From: Kribbella flavida DSM 17836
GTDB taxonomy: Bacteria; Actinomycetota; Actinomycetes; Propionibacteriales; Kribbellaceae
Length of the DNA: 64,000 nucleotides
NCBI RefSeq assembly: GCF_000024345.1
Contig: NC_013729.1
Span: 6,386,001 to 6,450,000, forward strand
Reading direction: 5' to 3'
The notes under the pieces are model-generated. The model was not told where the DNA came from. It saw nothing but the letters and a program-made list of their open reading frames with translations, and ran no database searches. This document shows positions 16,356 to 24,263 of this stretch, piece by piece (position 1 is the first letter of the stretch; each line of letters opens with the position of its first letter). The position numbers and the translations under genes were made by a program.

Positions 16356-17869
16356 AGTTGTCCCGCCGTGGCTTCCTGGGCGTCGCCGGCGCCGCGACGC
16401 TGGCCGGCTGCGGCCTCGACCCGTCCCCCGGCCAGACCGCCGAGCTGCTCACCAGCGACGTGCCGTTGCCGGACGCCTTCAAGGTGCCCTTGCCGATCCC
16501 TCCGGTGAAGCGCCCGGTCCGCAGCGACGCCAAGGCCGACTACTACCGCGTCGTGCAGCGGAAGGCGTCGCTGGAGATCCTGCCCGGCCTCAAGACCGAG
16601 GTCCTCGGGTACGACGGCCTGCTGCCCGGTCCCACCTTCGATGTGCGCAGCGGCCGGACCACCGTGGTCGAGCACGTCAACCAACTCGACGTACCGACCG
16701 TCGTCCACCTGCATGGCGGCCACACTCCGGCCAGCAGCGACGGCTGGCCACTGGACCTGCTGATGCCTCCCGGCGGCCACCAGGAGCACACCGGGCACCA
16801 CGGCATGACCGGCGGCGACGTCAAGACCGGCAGCCGGAGCTACACGTTCCCGAACACCCAGCGCGCCGCAACGCTGTGGTACCACGACCACCGGATGGAC
16901 TACACCGCTCCCCAGGTGTACCGCGGTCTCTTCGGGCTGCACCTGGTGCGTGACCACGAGGAGGACGCGCTGCCGCTGCCCGCGGGCGAGCGGGAGATCC
17001 CACTGGTGCTCGCGGACCGCGCGTTCGCGGCCGACGGGTCGTTCCGCTACCCGGCGCGCAAGGACGGCCCGGGTGTCGAGTCGAAGTACATGGAAGGCGT
17101 CATCGGCGACGTCCTGCTGGTCAACGGCGCGCCCTGGCCGGTGCTGGAAGTGGATGCGGCGCGCTACCGCTTCCGGGTGCTGAACGCGGCGAACGCCCGC
17201 CGCTACGAGCTCGCGCTGGACCGCGGTCCCGCCAAGTTCGTGCAGATCGGCAGCGACGGCGGACTGCTCGCCGCCCCCGTCGAGCACGAGACCGTGGTGA
17301 TCGCGCCGGCCGAGCGGTTCGACCTGGTGGTGGACTTCTCGCAGTACGAGGTCGGCACCGAGATCACCCTGCTCAACAAGCTCGACTCCGGCCGCGCCGG
17401 CGAGGTGATGCGTTTTGTCGTCGCCCGCAAGGCCGCCGACGACAGCGCGATCCCCGCGAAGCTCTCGACGTACGCCGAGCGCACCGAACCGGCCGGGGCG
17501 GTCCGGCGGCAGTGGCGGTTCCGGCGCGGGTCGGCCGGCGGGCACGAGGGCTGGACGATCAACGGCAAACCGTTCGACCCGCAGGAGATGCAGGCGACCG
17601 TGCCGCTCGACCAGGACGAGATCTGGTCGTTCGTCACCGACGTGCACCACCCGGTGCACGTCCACCTGGCGCCGTTCCAGGTCCTCCGCCGCGGCGGTGG
17701 CGGGCCGGGCCGGTACGACCAGGGCTGGAAGGACACCGTGGACGTCCGGCCCGCCGAGGTGGTCGAGGTCCTCATCAGGTTCACCGCCCACCGGGGCAAG
17801 TACCTGATCCACTGCCACAACCTCGAGCACGAGGACATGGCGATGATGGCCGGCTTCGAAACTGTTTGA
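16352..17869 (+). CDS. Tat-exported multicopper oxidase lipoprotein
   Basis: 505 residues. The N-terminus carries a twin-arginine signal (SRRGFLG) and a lipobox (LAGC), so it is folded with copper in the cytoplasm and then anchored outside. All four copper-ligand clusters are present in order: HLHGGH, WYHDHRMD, HHPVHVHLAPF and HCHNLEHEDMAMM, which supply type 1, 2 and 3 sites. Three cupredoxin domains resemble CotA/bilirubin-oxidase or phenoxazinone-synthase types. It would oxidise phenols, bilirubin-like compounds or Cu(I) with oxygen. ATG 16352 overlaps the preceding stop as ATGA. The His-rich loop PGGHQEHTGHHGM may be an extra metal-binding feature. Confidence 0.92.
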   Translation: MKLSRRGFLGVAGAATLAGCGLDPSPGQTAELLTSDVPLPDAFKVPLPIPPVKRPVRSDAKADYYRVVQRKASLEILPGLKTEVLGYDGLLPGPTFDVRSGRTTVVEHVNQLDVPTVVHLHGGHTPASSDGWPLDLLMPPGGHQEHTGHHGMTGGDVKTGSRSYTFPNTQRAATLWYHDHRMDYTAPQVYRGLFGLHLVRDHEEDALPLPAGEREIPLVLADRAFAADGSFRYPARKDGPGVESKYMEGVIGDVLLVNGAPWPVLEVDAARYRFRVLNAANARRYELALDRGPAKFVQIGSDGGLLAAPVEHETVVIAPAERFDLVVDFSQYEVGTEITLLNKLDSGRAGEVMRFVVARKAADDSAIPAKLSTYAERTEPAGAVRRQWRFRRGSAGGHEGWTINGKPFDPQEMQATVPLDQDEIWSFVTDVHHPVHVHLAPFQVLRRGGGGPGRYDQGWKDTVDVRPAEVVEVLIRFTAHRGKYLIHCHNLEHEDMAMMAGFETV

Positions 17870-17904
17870 CCGACTTCGGTCGAGGCGCCCGCGACCGAAG
17901 TCGG
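17870..17904 (+). terminator. terminator of copper-oxidase operon
   Basis: A perfect 13-bp stem (17870-17882 with 17892-17904) and 9-base loop begins one base after the oxidase stop codon. It separates the operon from the following promoter (TAGCGT, 17928-17933). Confidence 0.8.
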
Positions 17905-17927
17905 ATCCGAACGACGGGACAGTCACC

Positions 17928-17933
17928 TAGCGT
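17928..17933 (+). promoter_or_regulatory. -10 box of amidohydrolase gene
   Basis: TAGCGT lies eight bases before ATG 17942. The same box with seven-base spacing precedes the DUF418 gene. Confidence 0.5.
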
Positions 17934-17941
17934 CGGTGGAC

Positions 17942-19252
17942 ATGAGCCCTTCCCGGCGTCACGTTCTCGGCCTGCTGCCGGCCGCCGCCGTCGCGGCAGC
18001 ACTTCCGTCGACAGCTGCTGCGGCCACCGGCCCGACCGGTCCACCGGCAACCGGCAGGCGCGGTGCCGGCGGATCGCTGGCGATCCGCGACGTGCGGATC
18101 TTCGACGGGCGACGGGTCCTGCCCGGGCGGCACTCGATCCTGGTGCTGGCCGGCCGAATCGTTGCTACTGGCAAGTTTTCGGTGCCGTCCGGCGTCGCCG
18201 TGCACGACGGCCGCGGCCGCACCCTGCTGCCCGGGCTGATCGACAGCCATGTGCACACCTTCGACGGCAGCCGGACCGACGCGCTGCGCTTCGGCGTGAC
18301 GACCGAACTGGAGATGTTCGGCAGCCCCGCCGGGCTGATCGAGTCCCGGCGACGGCGGCGGTCCTTGCGACCGACGACGTGCAGCGACCTGTGGTCGGCC
18401 GGCAACGGAGTGACCGTGCCGGGCGGGCACCCGCTCGGCACCGACTGGGAGTTCCCTCGGGTCGAGCCCGGCACCGACCTGGACGCCTACGTGCGCGATC
18501 GGCTGGCCGAGGGGTCGGACTTCGTCAAGCTGGTCTACGAACCGGGCAATCCACCCGAGCGGCCGCTGCCGACGCTCACCGCGGCGCAGGTCCGGGCGAT
18601 CATCGCGGCGACTCACCGGCGCGGCCGGATCGCCGTCGCGCACGTGGAGAAACTCCGGCTCTTCGTGGACACCGTCCGGTTCGGCGCCGACGGCATCGTG
18701 CACGCCCCGTACGACGCGGTCGCGACCGCCGGCGACGTCCGCGCGGTCCGCAGCAGCGGGGCCTTCGTCGTACCGACGCTGTCGGTGGTCGACTGGGGCG
18801 CCGGAGCGAAGTCGCTGCTCGCCGATCAGCGGGTGACCAAGTGGTTGAGCGGGACACAGCGCTATCTGCTCGAGCAGGAACCGCCGGAACGCCCCGGCCG
18901 CCCCGACTACCTGGGCAACGCGTCGGCCACCGTCGGCCGGCTCCACGCCGCCGGCGTACCGATCCTGGCCGGGACCGACGCGCCGGTGCGGGCCAACGTC
19001 AGCGGCCCCAGCCTGTTCACCGAGCTCGAACATCTGGTCCGGGCCGGCCTGTCCCCCACCGCCGCCCTGACCGCGGCCACCGCGGGACCCGCCGACCACT
19101 TCCGCCTCGGCGACCGCGGCCGCATCGCCCCCGGCCGCCGGGCCGACCTGCTGCTCGTCGACGGCAACCCGGCGCAGGACATCACCGCCCTCCGAGCCCT
19201 GCACTCGATCTGGAAGAACGGGCACCCGGTGGACCGCACGCCGGTCGACTGA
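17942..19252 (+). CDS. Tat-exported amidohydrolase-family metalloenzyme
   Basis: 436 residues. It begins with a twin-arginine signal (SPSRRHVLGLLPAAAVAAAL) and an AAAA cleavage zone, so it acts outside the membrane. The metal-dependent hydrolase domain has HVH in DSHVHTF, a later AVAHVEK His, IVHAPYD and GTDAPV with the catalytic Asp, and the closing GRIAPGRRADLLLVDGNP typical of imidazolonepropionase/prolidase-like enzymes. The substrate is unknown. GTG 17936 is an alternative start, but ATG 17942 fits the -10 spacing. It stands alone between two promoters. Confidence 0.88.
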   Translation: MSPSRRHVLGLLPAAAVAAALPSTAAAATGPTGPPATGRRGAGGSLAIRDVRIFDGRRVLPGRHSILVLAGRIVATGKFSVPSGVAVHDGRGRTLLPGLIDSHVHTFDGSRTDALRFGVTTELEMFGSPAGLIESRRRRRSLRPTTCSDLWSAGNGVTVPGGHPLGTDWEFPRVEPGTDLDAYVRDRLAEGSDFVKLVYEPGNPPERPLPTLTAAQVRAIIAATHRRGRIAVAHVEKLRLFVDTVRFGADGIVHAPYDAVATAGDVRAVRSSGAFVVPTLSVVDWGAGAKSLLADQRVTKWLSGTQRYLLEQEPPERPGRPDYLGNASATVGRLHAAGVPILAGTDAPVRANVSGPSLFTELEHLVRAGLSPTAALTAATAGPADHFRLGDRGRIAPGRRADLLLVDGNPAQDITALRALHSIWKNGHPVDRTPVD

Positions 19253-19303
19253 CTCACCGCTCGCCGGGCGATCGGCCACGCCGGACCGGCTCCACCACAG
19301 GGG

Positions 19304-19333
19304 TTGACTTCGCGGTGCACGCCCTCCTATATT
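19304..19333 (+). promoter_or_regulatory. near-consensus sigma-A promoter of arsR-SRPBCC-DHFR operon
   Basis: TTGACT (19304-19309) and TATATT (19328-19333) are 18 bases apart, the best housekeeping promoter match in the window. A TCAAC/GTTGA dyad (19333-19348) overlaps the likely start of transcription and is a plausible operator for the ArsR protein encoded next. Confidence 0.7.
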
Positions 19334-19369
19334 CAACACATCAGTTGATCAAGGAATTGGTTGATAAAC

Positions 19370-19708
19370 ATGGCGTACGACGACGAGGCACTCGACCGGG
19401 CATTTCTCGCCCTGGCCGACCCGGTCCGGCGGGCACTGATCGCCCGGCTGTCCCGCGGTCCGGCCACGGTGAACGAGCTCGCCGAGCCGTTCCCGATCAC
19501 GCTGCAGGCGGTGTCACGGCACATCTCCGTGCTGGAGGCCGCCGGGCTGATCACCCGCACCCGGGACGGCCAGCGCCGGCCGTGCCACCTCGCCCCCAGC
19601 GCCCTGGAGCAGCTGACCAGCTGGATCGACCAGTACCGCCTGGAGACCGAGCGCCGGTTCCGCCGGATCGACGCCGTCCTCGAGACCGTGAAGGAGCAGG
19701 ACCAATGA
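19370..19708 (+). CDS. ArsR-family regulator of SRPBCC operon
   Basis: 112 residues with a winged-helix core: ALADPVRRALIARLS, then TVNELAEPFPITLQAVSRHISVLEAAGLI (recognition helix), then the wing RTRDGQRRPCHL. This subgroup typically precedes a START/SRPBCC (AHSA1) gene, as here. ATG 19370 is chosen over a TTG at 19361 since AAGGA lies at proper distance. The stop overlaps the next start (ATGA). Autoregulation through the TCAAC/GTTGA dyad is likely. Confidence 0.9.
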   Translation: MAYDDEALDRAFLALADPVRRALIARLSRGPATVNELAEPFPITLQAVSRHISVLEAAGLITRTRDGQRRPCHLAPSALEQLTSWIDQYRLETERRFRRIDAVLETVKEQDQ

Positions 19709-20184
19709 GCGACACGATCATCAACGCCCCCGCGAACACCCCGTTCATCGAGGTGATCCGCGACTTCGACGCCACCCCGGAGCAGCTGTTCCGGGTCTCC
19801 ACCGACCCGGACCTGATCGCCCAGTGGCTCGGCCCCAACGGCCTGGAGATGGAGGTCGTCGAGTACGACGCGCGGCCCGGTGGCCGCTACCGCTACATCC
19901 ACCGCGAGCCCTCCGGCGCGGAGTACGCCTTCCGCGGCGTCTTCCACGCCGTCGAGCCCGGCGCGCTGGTGATCCAGACCTTCGAGTACGAGGGGCTGCC
20001 CGGCGAGGTCAGCCTGGAGAAGGCGACCTACACCGCGACCGACAACGGAGTACGGCTGCGGACCTGGTCGGTGTTCGGGTCGGTGCAGGCCCGCGACACC
20101 ATGGTTGCCAGCGGCATGGAGAGCGGTCTCAACGACGCGATGGAGAAGCTGACCGCCCTGGTGGCGAAGGAGACGGGCCGATGA
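19705..20184 (+). CDS. SRPBCC (AHSA1/START-like) domain protein
   Basis: 159 residues. The helix-grip fold markers of the AHSA1 group are clear: FDATPEQLFRVSTDPDLIAQWLGP, then GGRYRYI, EYAFRGVFHAVEPG, and a final long helix with GMESGLNDAMEKL. These proteins bind small hydrophobic ligands or assist chaperones; this set is often co-transcribed with an ArsR regulator and a DHFR-like protein. It overlaps both neighbours by four bases. The ligand is unknown. Confidence 0.9.
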   Translation: MSDTIINAPANTPFIEVIRDFDATPEQLFRVSTDPDLIAQWLGPNGLEMEVVEYDARPGGRYRYIHREPSGAEYAFRGVFHAVEPGALVIQTFEYEGLPGEVSLEKATYTATDNGVRLRTWSVFGSVQARDTMVASGMESGLNDAMEKLTALVAKETGR

Positions 20185-20786
20185 GCCAGGTCGTCGTCGA
20201 CATCTCCGTCTCCCTGGACGGCTACGTCACCGGGCCGAACGCCGGCCCGGGCAACGGCCTCGGCGACAACGGCGAGGCCCTGCACAGCTGGGTCTTCGAG
20301 GGCACCGACCAGGACCGGACCGTGCTCGACCAGAGCTTCGAACGGTCCGGCGCGGTGATCCAGGGCCGGCGGTTGTTCGACGTGATCGACGCCCCCGACG
20401 GCTGGAACGAGGAGATGGGGTACGGCGCCACCCGCGACAGCGAGCGCCGGCCGCCGATCTTCGTCGTCACCCACGAGCCGCCGGCGACCACCCGGCTCGG
20501 TGACCGGTTCACGTTCGTCACCGAACTGACCGACGCGATCGCTCAGGCCCGCAAGGCCGCCGGGGACAAGGACGTCGTGGTGATGGGCGGCGGCGAGATC
20601 TGTCACGCGGTGCTCGCCGCCGGCCTGGCCGACGTGCTGCTGCTGCACGTCGCGCCCGTGGTCCTGGGCGACGGCACGCGGCTGTACCCCGCGGGCCCAG
20701 GTCCGCGGGTGGACCTCGAGCTGACGTCCGCGATCTCGACGCCGCACGCACAGCACCTCACCTACGCCGTCCGCAAGAACTCCTGA
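20181..20786 (+). CDS. dihydrofolate reductase-like (RibD C-terminal) protein
   Basis: 201 residues. The fold starts VVVDISVSLDGYVTGPN and includes GAVIQGRRLFD, PIFVVTHEPP, a helix with AIAQARKAAGDKDVVVMGGGEICHAVL and LLLHVAPVVLGDG, all signatures of the YyaP/YwjB-like DHFR family. It probably reduces a small-molecule substrate with NADPH; it is not the housekeeping DHFR, which lies at 23643. ATG 20181 overlaps the preceding stop. Directly downstream is a decayed partial copy of a similar gene. Confidence 0.9.
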   Translation: MSQVVVDISVSLDGYVTGPNAGPGNGLGDNGEALHSWVFEGTDQDRTVLDQSFERSGAVIQGRRLFDVIDAPDGWNEEMGYGATRDSERRPPIFVVTHEPPATTRLGDRFTFVTELTDAIAQARKAAGDKDVVVMGGGEICHAVLAAGLADVLLLHVAPVVLGDGTRLYPAGPGPRVDLELTSAISTPHAQHLTYAVRKNS

Positions 20787-20788
20787 CG

Positions 20789-20959
20789 GGCAGCGTCATC
20801 GCGTCGGCGGTCGCCTCGCTGGACGGCTTCGTCGTCACCCACACGCCACCGGCCGGCTGGACGTTCCCGGACGCGCCGTTCACGTTCGTCTCCGGGGTCG
20901 AGCAGGCGATCGCCCGGGCCCGCGAGGTCGCCGGTCACCGGGTGCGGCCTCAGCGGTAG
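20789..20959 (+). pseudogene. remnant of a second DHFR-like gene
   Basis: This in-frame stretch ends at TAG 20957 and reads SVIASAVASLDGFVVTHTPPAGW, jumps to a second module APFTFVSGVEQAIARAREVAGHR, and stops. Both modules match parts of RibD-C proteins (SLDGYV near the N-terminus; RFTFVTELTDAIAQARKAAGDKD in the intact gene just upstream), but the middle and the C-terminal half are missing and there is no start codon. It overlaps the end of the convergent nuclease gene. I read it as a deleted tandem relative; it probably makes no protein. Confidence 0.65.
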
Positions 20960-21765
20960 GTGTAGTACGCCGAGACGAGCGGGTGGTCCGACCAGCGGCG
21001 TTCCTCGAAGGTCCGGTCGACCTCCCAGCCGGCGAAGCCGATGTCACCGGCGCCGAAGATCCAGTCGACGCCGGGGTAGCCGGCGGTCGGGCAGGAACCG
21101 TTCGGGTTCGGGTGGTAGCCGGTGGCGGCCTTCATCAGGCCGTTCGTGGTGAAGAAGCAGGCGGCCGCCTCGTTCTCGTTCATGTCACCGACCAGCAGCA
21201 CGTGCTGGTAGTGCTGCTTCAGGTCACGGATCTTCTCCCGCTCGATCCGGCGCATCGCCTCGCGCCACTCCGCGTTCTCCGGACCGGCCGGGTTGTGCAC
21301 GCTCATCACGACCACCCGTTCGCCGTTCAGGGTGTGCTGCAGCAGCACGATCGGCAGGTGCAGGGTGCGGCGGTTGCCGACGGTCGCGTGCAGCTGCCAG
21401 GCGGCCACCTTGTTCCAGGCCTGGTCCTTCCACATGATCGCGTTGCCGGTGTAGTTGCTGCCGGCAAGCTGGGTGTTCGGGTCGGCGCGGAACAGCTCCC
21501 AGCCGCCGTCGTTGCGGATCACCTCGGCCTGCGGGCTCTCCAGCTCCTGCAGGCCGACGATGCCGAGCTGCTTCGCCTCGATCCGGGTCAGCGACTCCCG
21601 CATCCGGACCCGGCCGTCGATCTGCCCCGCTCCCTCGGTCAGGTGCCAGCCCTTCACGTTGTAGCTGGCGACCCGTACGTCGGGCGCCGCGACCGCCACC
21701 TCCGGGGTGAGCAGGGCGGCGAACAGACAGGTCGCCAGCACGGCCGCGATCCTTCGAACCTTCAC
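20950..21765 (-). CDS. secreted endonuclease/exonuclease/phosphatase-family protein
   Basis: 271 residues from GTG 21765, placed by GGAGGTAGTC just upstream; longer in-frame starts lack support. A signal peptide ends near VAVAAP. The EEP fold is seen in VRVASYNVKGWHL, IVGLQELES (metal-binding Glu), VMSVHNPAG, VLLVGDMNENE (Asp/Asn pair) and the final WSDHPLVSAYY (catalytic His). Bacterial relatives include DNases and sphingomyelinase-like enzymes; this one is short. Acts outside the cell. Single gene, with a possible stem GCAGGAA/TTCCTGC (21838-21863) upstream. Confidence 0.88.
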   Translation of the reverse strand: MKVRRIAAVLATCLFAALLTPEVAVAAPDVRVASYNVKGWHLTEGAGQIDGRVRMRESLTRIEAKQLGIVGLQELESPQAEVIRNDGGWELFRADPNTQLAGSNYTGNAIMWKDQAWNKVAAWQLHATVGNRRTLHLPIVLLQHTLNGERVVVMSVHNPAGPENAEWREAMRRIEREKIRDLKQHYQHVLLVGDMNENEAAACFFTTNGLMKAATGYHPNPNGSCPTAGYPGVDWIFGAGDIGFAGWEVDRTFEERRWSDHPLVSAYYTYR

Positions 21766-21920
21766 GACTACCTCCGGCGGTCGAGGCGCTCCCGGGCGGC
21801 GCGCCAGTGCGGCGAGTGTCGCCACCGCCCTACGACGGCAGGAAATGCCTTGCAGGTTCCTGCAACGCCGCCGGCCTCAGGGAGTATCCGGTCGGCGGCA
21901 GTCCTCGGCGGAAGACCGGT

Positions 21921-21957
21921 CCGGTAGCCGCCGGTTCTCGGCGAGGACGGCTACCGG
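21921..21957 (-). terminator. hairpin at end of PTH2-like gene
   Basis: CCGGTAGCCG (21921-21930) and CGGCTACCGG (21948-21957) form a 10-bp stem. It overlaps the stop codon of the gene at 21951 and would end its transcript. Confidence 0.6.
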
Positions 21958-22751
21958 CGGAGGGCCGGATGGTCCGCGACGACCGTGCGGCTGCCGGGCT
22001 CGACCTCGGTGAAGCCCGCATCCTGGACGACGGGCAGCCCGCTGCGCACCAACTGCTTCCACTGCGCGGCCGACGCCGTCCGCACCGCCAGCCGGAACCC
22101 GTCCTCCACCCACGTCTTGCGCGCGACCTCCGGCAGCACCATCCAGGCCAGGTGCGCCGCATGGCCGACCTGCGCCATCGTCTTGCCGGTCGACATCTCC
22201 AGCCCCGGGTTGACCCACAACACCGGCACCCCGCCGGCCGGCTCCCCCGGCGCCTCGGCGTCCTCCAGATCGGTCCCCGTCACCTGCAACTTCGCCAGCT
22301 CCTTGGGCACCTCATCCAGAGGCACCGGCGGAAACACCCGAACCTCCGCAGGCACTGCCGCCCCAGCTCCCGTCCCCACCGGCGCTTCGCCAGGGTGAAG
22401 TCCTTGCCGCCCTTCTTCTGCAGCTTGGCCCGCCCCCGCGACGTCGACCGCAGGCGCGTCACCAGCTGCGGCAGCCGTGGGCAGTTGGCTGGTGACGGTG
22501 ATACCAGGGAGCGCGGCGGCTCGGCGCCACTCGGCGCCGCGGGCCCGGCGGACGACCTTGCGGATGCGGGCGTCCTGCCAAGCCCGCATCGCCTCGGCCC
22601 ACTCACCGGTACCGGCCGACCGCTCGTCGGCCAGGATCGCCAGCACGGCCCGCGCCGCGGTCTCCAGCGCGTCCGTCTGCCCCGGCCGCTCGGTCTTGCC
22701 GACCTGCAGTACCAGCGTCAGCACGTACTCGTCGTCACCCTCAGCACTCAC
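21951..22751 (-). CDS. peptidyl-tRNA hydrolase type 2-like protein
   Basis: 266 residues from GTG 22751. The C-terminal 90 residues carry the Pth2 pattern LWVNPGLEMSTGKTMAQVGHAAHLAW, with the lysine-containing GKTMAQVGHAA signature, and end in VVQDAGFTEVEPGSRTVV. The N-terminal half (YVLTLVLQVGKTE, ARIRKVVRRARGAEWRRA) is typical of the actinobacterial two-part version. Between them is an Ala/Gly-rich stretch of about 55 residues; an alternate frame over this part encodes a Lys/Arg-rich sequence (RAKLQKKGGKDF), so compensating frameshifts or a tolerated insertion are possible. It would recycle stalled peptidyl-tRNA. Divergent from thyA. Confidence 0.75.
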   Translation of the reverse strand: MSAEGDDEYVLTLVLQVGKTERPGQTDALETAARAVLAILADERSAGTGEWAEAMRAWQDARIRKVVRRARGAEWRRAAALPGITVTSQLPTAAAAGDAPAVDVAGAGQAAEEGRQGLHPGEAPVGTGAGAAVPAEVRVFPPVPLDEVPKELAKLQVTGTDLEDAEAPGEPAGGVPVLWVNPGLEMSTGKTMAQVGHAAHLAWMVLPEVARKTWVEDGFRLAVRTASAAQWKQLVRSGLPVVQDAGFTEVEPGSRTVVADHPALRR

Positions 22752-22841
22752 CCGAGCGAGTCTGCCAGGCATCCAGCGAACGCTCAGCGGACACCCGCCC
22801 CGACCAGGAGTGCCGTCCGGTCCCGGCCCGCGCGACGGTTG

Positions 22842-22847
22842 TAAGGT
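22842..22847 (+). promoter_or_regulatory. -10 box of leaderless thyA-folA operon
   Basis: TAAGGT is followed by exactly seven bases and then ATG 22855, with no RBS. A -35 box is not evident. Confidence 0.6.
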
Positions 22848-22854
22848 CGGCGGC

Positions 22855-23646
22855 ATGCGGCAGTATCTGGAGCTTCTCGACCACGTCCTCACCCACGGCG
22901 TCGAGAAGGGCGACCGCACCGGCACCGGCACGCTGAGCGTCTTCGGCCACCAGGCCCGGTACGACCTGAGCGCCGGCTTCCCCGTCGTGACCACCAAGAA
23001 GCTGCACCTGAAGTCGGTCGTCGGCGAGCTGATCTGGTTCCTCAGCGGCTCCACCAGCGTGAAGTGGCTGCAGGAGAACGGCATCTCGATCTGGGACGAG
23101 TGGGCCGGCGACGACGGCGAGCTCGGCCCTGTCTACGGCTACCAGTGGCGCTCCTGGCCGACCCCGGACGGCCGGCACGTCGACCAGATCGCCGGCGTCA
23201 TCGAGGCGATCCGGAAGAACCCCGACTCCCGCCGGCACCTGGTCAGCGCCTGGAACGTCGCCGAGCTGGACGACATGGCGCTGCCGCCGTGCCACACGTT
23301 GTTCCAGTTCTACGTAGCCGACGGCAAGCTGTCCTGCCAGCTGTACCAGCGCTCGGCCGACATCTTTCTCGGCGTCCCGTTCAACATCGCGTCGTACGCG
23401 CTGCTCACCCACATGGTCGCGCAGCAGACCGGCCTCGCGGTCGGCGACTTCGTGCACACGCTCGGCGACGCCCACCTCTACCTGAACCACGTCGACCAGG
23501 CGAAGCTCCAGCTCACCCGCGAGCCACGTCCGCTGCCGACGCTGCGGCTGCGCGAGCGCGACTCGATCGACTCCTACGAGATCGCGGACGTCGAGCTGAT
23601 CGGTTACGACCCGCACCCCGGCATCAAGGCGCCCATCGCGGTATGA
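22855..23646 (+). CDS. thyA: thymidylate synthase
   Basis: 263 residues, standard bacterial ThyA length. It methylates dUMP to dTMP using methylene-tetrahydrofolate. Motifs: RTGTGTLSVFG, TTKKLHLKSVVGELIWFL, the active-site Cys in LPPCHTLFQFYV, QLYQRSADIFLGVPFNIASYALL for substrate binding, and DAHLYLNH. The start is ATG 22855 with a leaderless promoter. The stop overlaps folA as ATGA, so the dihydrofolate made here is reduced by the enzyme encoded next, the classical pairing. Confidence 0.98.
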   Translation: MRQYLELLDHVLTHGVEKGDRTGTGTLSVFGHQARYDLSAGFPVVTTKKLHLKSVVGELIWFLSGSTSVKWLQENGISIWDEWAGDDGELGPVYGYQWRSWPTPDGRHVDQIAGVIEAIRKNPDSRRHLVSAWNVAELDDMALPPCHTLFQFYVADGKLSCQLYQRSADIFLGVPFNIASYALLTHMVAQQTGLAVGDFVHTLGDAHLYLNHVDQAKLQLTREPRPLPTLRLRERDSIDSYEIADVELIGYDPHPGIKAPIAV

Positions 23647-24104
23647 GCGTCGTACTGATCGCGGCGGTCGGTCGCAACGGCGTGATCGGCCGGGACAACG
23701 AGCTGCCCTGGCGCATCCGCGAGGACCTCCAGCACTTCAAGGCCCTCACCCTGGGCCACACCCTGGTGATGGGCCGCAAGACCTACGACTCGATCGGCCG
23801 CCCGCTGCCCGGACGCCGGACGGTCGTGGTCACCCGGCAGCCGGACTGGTCCGCGCCCGGCGTCGAGGTCGCGCACAGCCTGGCCGCCGCGCTCGAGCTT
23901 GCCGACGGCAAGGACGTCTACGTGGCCGGCGGCGGCGAGATCTACCGTCAGGCGCTGCCGTCCGCCGACCGGCTGGAGCTGACCGAGGTCGACCAGTCCC
24001 CCGCGGGCGACGTCACCTTCCCCGCCGTCGACCGCTCCGCCTGGACCGAGACCGCCCGCGAACCGCACGACGGCTTCGCCTTCGTCACCTACGTCCGGTC
24101 CTGA
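23643..24104 (+). CDS. folA: dihydrofolate reductase
   Basis: 153 residues. It reduces dihydrofolate to tetrahydrofolate with NADPH. Clear motifs are VVLIAAVGRNGVIGRDNELPW (Met20-loop region), the Asp of REDLQHFK, TLVMGRKTYDSIG, RRTVVVTRQ and VYVAGGGEIYRQAL. It overlaps thyA by four bases, so both are translated together. A hairpin-like inverted pair downstream (24131-24137 and 24156-24162) may end the transcript weakly before the next operon promoter. Confidence 0.97.
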   Translation: MSVVLIAAVGRNGVIGRDNELPWRIREDLQHFKALTLGHTLVMGRKTYDSIGRPLPGRRTVVVTRQPDWSAPGVEVAHSLAAALELADGKDVYVAGGGEIYRQALPSADRLELTEVDQSPAGDVTFPAVDRSAWTETAREPHDGFAFVTYVRS

Positions 24105-24184
24105 GTCCCGCGCGGCCGTGCTCGTACCGGCCGGGCGCCGACAACGAGTGCGTCACGCCCGGCGCGGATCGGCCGGGAACCGCG

Positions 24185-24190
24185 TAGATT
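24185..24190 (+). promoter_or_regulatory. -10 box of the ten-gene kinase operon
   Basis: TAGATT stands about 75 bases before the first start codon (24264), leaving a 5-prime leader of some 65 bases with a small CTCCG/CGGAG stem and a clear GGAGGGG RBS. No convincing -35 box. In contrast to most genes here this operon is not leaderless. Confidence 0.45.
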
Positions 24191-24263
24191 GTCTCCGCGT
24201 CACGGAGTGTGTGACAGGGGACGCGGGCGCAGACCCGTGGCAGGCCACCGGAGGGGAACGACG

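Noticed and set aside
22752..23084. N-terminal extension of the PTH2-like protein into thyA
   Set aside because: The extra 111 residues are an antisense shadow of thyA; GTG 22751 matches the family start.
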